From the NCBI GenBank assembly GCA_029237695.1, contig CM055279.1, forward strand, positions 7,202,685 to 7,266,684: a stretch of DNA of 64,000 bases. The letters run 5' to 3'. The notes under the pieces are model-generated. The model was not told the DNA's origin and searched no databases. It saw only the letters and a list, made by a program, of their open reading frames with translations. The stretch is from Conchocele bisecta. Its lineage: Eukaryota; Mollusca; Bivalvia; Lucinida; Thyasiridae. Shown piece after piece: positions 56,761 to 64,000 of this stretch (the first letter of the stretch is position 1; each line of letters opens with the position of its first letter). The translations under genes were made by a program, and so were the position numbers.

Positions 56761-57300
56761 TATATATTCATAACGCGCACCTGCAGTGCCGGACTGCAAA
56801 TAGGCTGCAAATACACATTAATTACCGTATACACTCTAAAAAACTGCTAGTTTCCATGGAGCGGTATATAATATTAACGGCACTCGTGAAATACGGACAT
56901 TCCACACCACGAGATGAACATATATGTCATATTCGTTGCAAAAATATGAATATTCTCTATTTCTTACGCAATGATAATAGTATGCACGATGTAGCACGAT
57001 ATACACCATTTGAATTAAGTTTCGTAACCATCGATGCCCGAAAACTAACGTTCGTAACGCTAGTAATTTTCCTTTATTACACTCTTGCAAATTATTTGCA
57101 CGGATTTCGCTGTGAGAGAAAACCCGTAATAAACTCCTTACAAATAATATATCGTAAAGAGAACACCCGTAATTCCGCGCCTGTTTTCTTGGAAACCACG
57201 AGCTACCATGCAAAATGTTTACTTTTTATTACAGTCAAAATAAAGTTATTTGAAAATGGGTTTACTCTGTTCATTAAGCATTATGTAGCCTGCACTATAG
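56761..57300. other. Spacer
   Basis: Nothing recognised. Confidence 0.4.
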
Positions 57301-57740
57301 GTAAATAATTACAGATGACCGATGTACTCGTTATATATATTCTCAGACTTATTATTTCAGGCAATATACATGTAGCCTAATTCAAGGAGGTTTAGTTTAG
57401 TTTGCAGTAAATAATTCGCGATGAGTCTGCTTAATTCCCTGGAAATAAAAACAACACATTTCCATTTATTGACAATTTTATAATTTGTGACACTTTCACC
57501 AATATTAGTTTCGATAATCCGTATGCATCCCATTAATATTGCCATGAAATCAAGAGAAAACATGCAAGTAAATTAAACTAACGTAGTCTGACCAATATAT
57601 ATAATTCCCGTGTACGTATAAAGGGAATTACGTTAATTATTTCTAACCATATGAAATAAAGATGAAATTATATTAAGTATTGCAAGTTGCAATTATCTCA
57701 AAGATAATCAAATAAGACAAAGTCTATGCTGAAATTACAA
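57301..57740. repeat. Direct repeat, copy 1 (partner 59544-60120)
   Basis: Long runs match the partner: CACATTTCCATTTATTGACA, CACCAATATTAGTTTC, AACTAACGTAGTCTGACCAA and ATGAAATTATATTAAGTATT. The partner has about 130 extra bases. Confidence 0.85.
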
Positions 57741-58293
57741 ATCAGTATGTCAGTCGCTATAGGTGTATACTATGATCAGACTGCGCCGATGCAGACCGTA
57801 TATGCGTGTATGCTGTTTTCTAATCGATTTGTATAATGTGTACATGTACGAGTCTGATCGGGGCTTACACTGTTCATTAATCATTATGTAGCCTGCACTA
57901 TAGTTATGCGGAGAAAACAACCACACATTCGTAACAATTAGTTAGTTTAAACAATATTTATTTCAAATAATATACATGTATATATATGCATCAAAATACA
58001 TATAAAGTAACAGTGAATAAGGATTAGAAAACAAGCTCGAAGAGCTTATGTTAATTCTTCTCCTTGAGTAAAGCATCATTAAATGGGAATTTGGCAAGTA
58101 TGCATATAATCTATACATATGTAAGTTTTGTTTGATAATTGAAGGAAAAAGAGTTATCCCAAGCATGCGCTCCGAACCATAGGCATTGAATTCAATTGAA
58201 CTGTTATAACGATATACGACTAACATTTGTCCTGCTATTGGCAGTTTACAAGATAATCGTTACAAACCGTTCAGTCGCAGGGGCAGTCTCCCG
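57741..58293. other. Spacer, possible 3' UTR of the minus-strand LINE
   Basis: CATTATGTAGCCTGCACTAT at 57885 repeats the 57285 sequence, adding to the local duplication pattern. Otherwise AT-rich. Confidence 0.4.
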
Positions 58294-59533
58294 TCATGCA
58301 GTGAAACGTTTAGAGGCAATAATGAATTGTTGAACCCTTTGGAATACAAGGCCGTTTTCATTGTCCATTAAAAATTCGCTGCCGTAAATTAAGTTATTAA
58401 GGATCGGTGGACAAGGAAGAGATGACAAATATCTTTTTCTTTGATTTGTATAAAGGGGACATGAGAGAATGTAGTGATTAGCATTTTCGATTGCGCCACA
58501 GGCGCATGTAGCGCTATCAACTATTGATTTCCGGAATAAGTCGTAGTTCAGCGCGCTACACCCTAGCCGGATACGAGTCTTGTCGATTAGTAGCTGTGTA
58601 ATAGTAGGTTGGTGGTTTACGCAAGTTAACATTTAGTACATTCTTAAACGAGTTAAGGGTTGGGCTGTTTCTTGCATTCGAGGATAGGGAATTCCATTTT
58701 TTTATGGTAGATGGAAGTAATGAATCTTGATACAGTTTAGTACGTGTGTGTATTAATGGAATGTCTTCGTCGTTTCTTAGCCTGTATCGAGTTTGTGTTT
58801 GTTCGGAGATTAAATTACTCAGATAAGTTGGTGTCATATTGTGTTTCATTTTGTAGAATAAAAGTAATTGGTGTTTTCTTCTTCGCTGTTCGAGGCTTTC
58901 CCATTGGGTTTCTGTGTAAAGTTTGTCTATACTGCATAGTTTAGTTGCACCAGTAACAATTCGTGCGGCCTCAATTTGTATGTATTCTAGTTCATTTTTT
59001 AGTTCTATTGAACAATTATCCCAAGTACTATCGCTATATTCGAGCAATGGGCGTATAATGGAGAAGTATGCTTTTTCTAGTGACTTTCTATTTAATGTAA
59101 ATTTTAAACAACGAAGCAATCCAATGCGTTGCCAAGTGCGACTAATGACCGATGAAATGTGAGGCTGCCATTTACCAGTATCGGAAAATACGATACCTAG
59201 GTGTTTATGAGTTTCAACTTCTTTTATTACGGTATTGTTCATAAGTAGGGGAGGATGAAGTCGTCTATTTTGTTTTCTGGATATCAAAATAGCCTCTGTT
59301 TTATTTGGGTTAAAGACTACAAGCCATATCGTCGACCAGTTATGTATTTTGTCAAGGTCGCCGTTTAGAATACGCGAAGCAGTGATAGGTTCCTCAACTA
59401 TAAAGTAAAGACTTGTGTCGTCCGCGAATAATCGTATGTTTGAATTAATCTCATTAACTATGTCATTAATATAGATGAGAAATAAGAGTGGCCCTAAGAT
59501 TGAACCTTGTGGTACACCAGCATTAATATTTAG
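58294..59533 (-). pseudogene. LINE reverse transcriptase fragment (jockey/CR1-type)
   Basis: On the minus strand the frame opens at the 5'-truncated edge with NAGVPQGSILGPLLFLIYIN, then LFADDTSLYF (catalytic Asp pair, plus positions about 59411-59428). NPNKTEAILIS, HKHLGIVFSDTGKWQPHI and RPLLEYSDSTWDN follow, then IQIEAARIVTGAT. The C-terminal region ends CACGAIENANHYILSCPLY, a Cys/His knuckle. A frameshift near 58585 separates the last ~100 residues. The RT core upstream of the B box and the endonuclease are missing. The group is inferred from the C-terminal motif style and is not firm. Confidence 0.88.
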
Positions 59534-59543
59534 TTAAATCACG

Positions 59544-60120
59544 TAATAATTACAGATGACCAATTTACTCGTTATATATATTCTCAGGCTAGCGAACTTT
59601 TTTAAGTTAATATCTCGGGCAATATACATGTAGCCTAATGCAAAACAGCGATTGAAACCAGTGTATACCCAGATCAAGCTGCGCATCCGCACATTATGAA
59701 CGGGGTCTACCCGGGTTGTGCAAATATAGTTCAAGGTTTAGTTTGCAGTAAATAATTCTCGATAATTCTGCTTAATTCCCTGTAAATAAAATCAACACAT
59801 TTCCATTTATTGACAATTTTATAATTTGTGACATTTTCACCAATATTAGTTTCAATAATCGGTATGAATCCCGTTAATATTGCCGTGAAATGAAGAGAAA
59901 ACATGCAACGATACAAATATTTACAACCAGTGTAAGTAATCTTGTAAACTAACGTAGTCTGACCAACACTTATAATTCCTGCGTACATGTAAAAAGGGAA
60001 TTACATTAACTATTTCTAGCCAAATCAAATAAAGATGAAATTATATTAAGTATTGCAAGTTGAAATTATCGAGATAATCGAATGAGACAAATTATATGCT
60101 GAAATTACATATCAGTAGAA
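59544..60120. repeat. Direct repeat, copy 2 (partner 57301-57740)
   Basis: It starts near ACAGATGACCAATTTACTCG, matching ACAGATGACCGATGTACTCG at 57311. The LINE fragment lies exactly between the two repeats. Confidence 0.85.
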
Positions 60121-61294
60121 AATTTTGGGTACTTTGTTCGCTAATAATTTTACCGACAACACGGTCATGCCTCGGGCAACATATAAGCTGTTAGAGTGAC
60201 CGTAAGGGTGTAGTCCTGATTGTCCCACATTTGTTAAATCTGGTCATTTTCCATGTGAGACAATCAGGATTTTGTTACCGGTAATATCATAGCCCTAGGG
60301 TTATTTGGAGTATGCTCTGTTCCCACTTTCAAGTTGGAGATACAGGATTAAAATGAAAAACAGAAGTTGATGATAAACTTTTAATAAAGCTATTCCAGTT
60401 ATATATATAAGAAAATGCAAGAAAATACACATGTTTTGTCAGTACATTATCAGTACATTAGAATCGTCTGGATTTTTTAATAAATCCAATTCCAGTTATA
60501 TTTCAAACTAGTTTCACATATAGTACATAGTATATATGGGCCGCGCTCTGTGAAAACCAGCCTTAATGACAAAGTCATGAAAGGCTGAAAATGACGTCGC
60601 AAAGTTACGCATAAATTTACCAACGTCACATCGGATTTTGATACTTGAAATTGTTGCGTCATTGCAATAAGTTGTCCTATTTATAGCTGTACGCTTTACG
60701 GCTCACAAATATGTTAATGTTGGATATGCGTGGCAGAATTGTACAGTTGTTTTCATAGTGGTTCAGATAGTTGTCTTTTTTTTCTTCGGTTTCCTTCAAG
60801 GAAATACGTAGTAATTTTATCGATTATTTTTATACAAATGGGCATATTGCATTTATGATTTTTATAATATATTATATGGACGACTTGTGAAATGACATTT
60901 GAAACTAAATAACCGTACGACCGGTATTTTTAGATAACACATAACAATATCAGTATTATGTAATCATAATGCTAATATTTCTTTTAAACTTTATTTATAT
61001 ATGTATATAACAATTACAAACAAACGCGAGAACATTTGTAGTCGGCGTAGATGGAGGCGTCTGCATGTTTCTTAATTTGGGTTGAAACCAAACAGAAAAC
61101 AAACTTATCCTGTCTGGCGACCACCATCAGATATACCATCAGATATAGTCACGTGATCAAATAAAAAATGGACGCTAAAATTTAAGCTTTGCAGATTTGG
61201 GTGTGTTATTTGAATTTATGCAGTGAAATTGAATAATAATGTGATTCAAATTATGTGGAATACTGTGTGAGTGTGTGATATACAAAATGGATAT
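60121..61294. other. Spacer and probable LINE 5' UTR
   Basis: A hairpin TCCTGATTGTCCCACAT / ATGTGAGACAATCAGGA lies at 60213-60273. The last few hundred bases before 61295 could be the 5' UTR of the LINE that follows. No promoter motif was identified. Confidence 0.4.
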
Positions 61295-62741
<1,447 letters not shown>

Positions 62742-62761
<20 letters not shown>

Positions 62762-64000
62762 CGATGTCAACATTCAAATTGCCCATATTAACGTGTGTGG
62801 ATGGACCACTGATAACAATGCATTACGAATTAGTCTAGTTAAATCATTGGATGTAGATATCATCTCTATTTGTGAGACACATTTAGCTGGTCAAGACGTG
62901 ATTAGTGTCCCAGAGTACACATGGTTCGGATTTAATAGGCCTGAGATTCACAGAAATGCTCCGAAAGCGTCAGGTGGAGTTGGTTTACTAGTGAAAAACT
63001 GCATTCTGGATAGTTATGAACCACGTATCGTTGACAAATCACTTGATGGCGTTTTTGGTGTCAATTTTTCACATAAATCGGGTGATTATCAGTTCATTGT
63101 GTTCGCATGTTATCTGCCCCCAGAGAACTCCGCCAGAGGCCGTGACGCTCAAACGTTTTTCGCTCACATTTTGGCACAAATATATATACATAATGAATGT
63201 GACGGTATTTTCATCGCAGCAGACTTTAATGCGCGAATAGGTTCCCTTTCCGATGCTCTGGTTGACCTAGACGCAATCCCGCTGAGAGTATCCATTGACA
63301 AAACGATCAACCAACACGGGCATGAGCTACTGGATTTGTTGAATGACTCAAAGTTTTGTATATTAAATGGCCGGTTTTCTCCTGGTGATGACAATTTTAC
63401 GTCGATTTCCCGCAAAGGCAGATCTGTAGTGGACTACATATGTGTTCTTCATGACGTGTTCAGTAAATGTGCACGATTTAAAGTATTACCTGTCCAGTCC
63501 ATTGTTGACCAATATGATCTACACGGACTACTTGGCAAGCGATCACGACTTCCCGACCAGTCAGTGTTAGTGACCGAGTTTACCGTTTTTCAGGCCGGGA
63601 ATGCCACGCACGAACCGTTATCGGACCAAGAGACCAGACGCCCACGGTATAATTTTAACAGCATACCGGCGGAATTCATGGACAGTGATTTAACCAAAAT
63701 GGCATTAGTAGACATTGTATCGCAAATCGAAAGGAGCCGAGAAACACAAGGGGAAATCGATGCCATATACGAACAATTACAAGAGACGATAATCACGGAA
63801 ATGAACAATAAAATCCCGAAAGTAAACTGTACTAACAGGACAAATAAACGTCAAAAAAATATAAAACCCTACTGGAATGAAACCTTGACCAAACTATGGA
63901 ACGACATGCGTACCAAAGAAAACACGTTCTTGGCATGCTCCAATAACAGACGTGTGAAGACGGCACTACGGCACGAATACATACAAGCCAGAAACAGATT
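62742..64000 (+). CDS. LINE ORF2, AP-endonuclease domain (runs off the window)
   Basis: The frame is open from after a TAG at 62739 to the window end, 419 codons, with no early ATG. Translation would need reinitiation or a start upstream. The reading is an AP-like endonuclease: IQIAHINVCGWTTDN, IISICETHLAG, GGVGLLVKNCILDS, FIVFACYLPPENSA, FIAADFNARIGS, NGRFSPGDDNFTSISRKGRS and VVDYICVLHDV. The segment SRLPDQSVLV falls where the last catalytic His (S-D-H type) is expected, but has Gln. The linker toward the RT (YWNETLTKLWNDMRTKENTF) follows; the RT itself would lie beyond the window. It forms a two-ORF LINE with the upstream ORF1. Confidence 0.88.

Overview
The window looks like gene-poor, transposon-dense DNA from an animal nuclear genome. 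Evidence is split genes with GT-AG introns in consistent phase, non-LTR retrotransposons, a gypsy-type remnant, Tc1 and THAP/DDE transposons, and dozens of small inverted-repeat elements. The mix (T/P-rich mucin exon joined to LDLa exons, a nodulin-like MFS transporter, abundant foldback MITEs, an L1/Tx1-like LINE) suggests a lophotrochozoan, most likely a bivalve mollusc. That placement is inference; no species can be read from the sequence.

Two host genes can be assembled. (1) Plus strand, 9766-29056: a secreted or surface protein with a signal-peptide exon, an Ig-like domain split over two exons, a 1.17-kb Thr/Pro-rich mucin-like exon, and two LDL-receptor class A exons. All splice phases agree except for a single extra base in the mucin exon. 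Two decayed LDLa exon copies follow at 29.95 and 30.46 kb. (2) Minus strand, 53896-41575: a nodulin-like/NFD4-like major facilitator transporter in three exons, about 452 residues, complete at the C-terminus.

The rest is mobile DNA. 0.6-5.2 kb: an L1/Tx1-like LINE broken by a 2231-bp TG...CA element with a 5-bp target duplication; a second full-length copy lies at 12.7-14.9 kb. 15-21 kb: an integrase scrap, a 2.9-kb giant foldback with 168-bp tandem repeats, and a gypsy RT-RNase H remnant. 24-48 kb: nested MITEs and foldbacks. 49-51.4 kb: a THAP + DDE transposase pseudogene. 55.2-56.8 kb: a nearly complete Tc1 transposon. 58.3-59.5 kb: a LINE RT fragment. 61.3-64 kb: the 5' half of a second LINE with ORF1 (carrying a ~310-bp CAG tract) and an APE-endonuclease ORF2 that runs off the window.

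Repeat families named here for cross-reference: A (CACTAAACTTCGTA ends, 7 copies); B (pogo-like CAGTG...TCTCTAAACCGGACA ends); C (GACTGGAGAAATGGGG ends); E (hairpin GGAATGAATGGCC plus unique tail, 4 copies); F (TGTCTGTTTCACGAAA ends); G (GCCTATTTCATCAACATTGC ends); H (GGTACATGCCCACT ends); I (21-bp AACAATTCGTTCCCACGAAT foldback arrays, 3 copies); J (TTTATCCCGTCAACAC tail plus hairpin, 3 copies); K (GCCCGTACGCAG ends); L (GATGAGCCGGCTCGT hairpin, 3 copies); M (perfect palindrome CGATGGTCTAGTAACATAAG); N (GACCATGTCCAGCCGTGGG foldback). All similarities were judged by eye; no alignment or database search was run.
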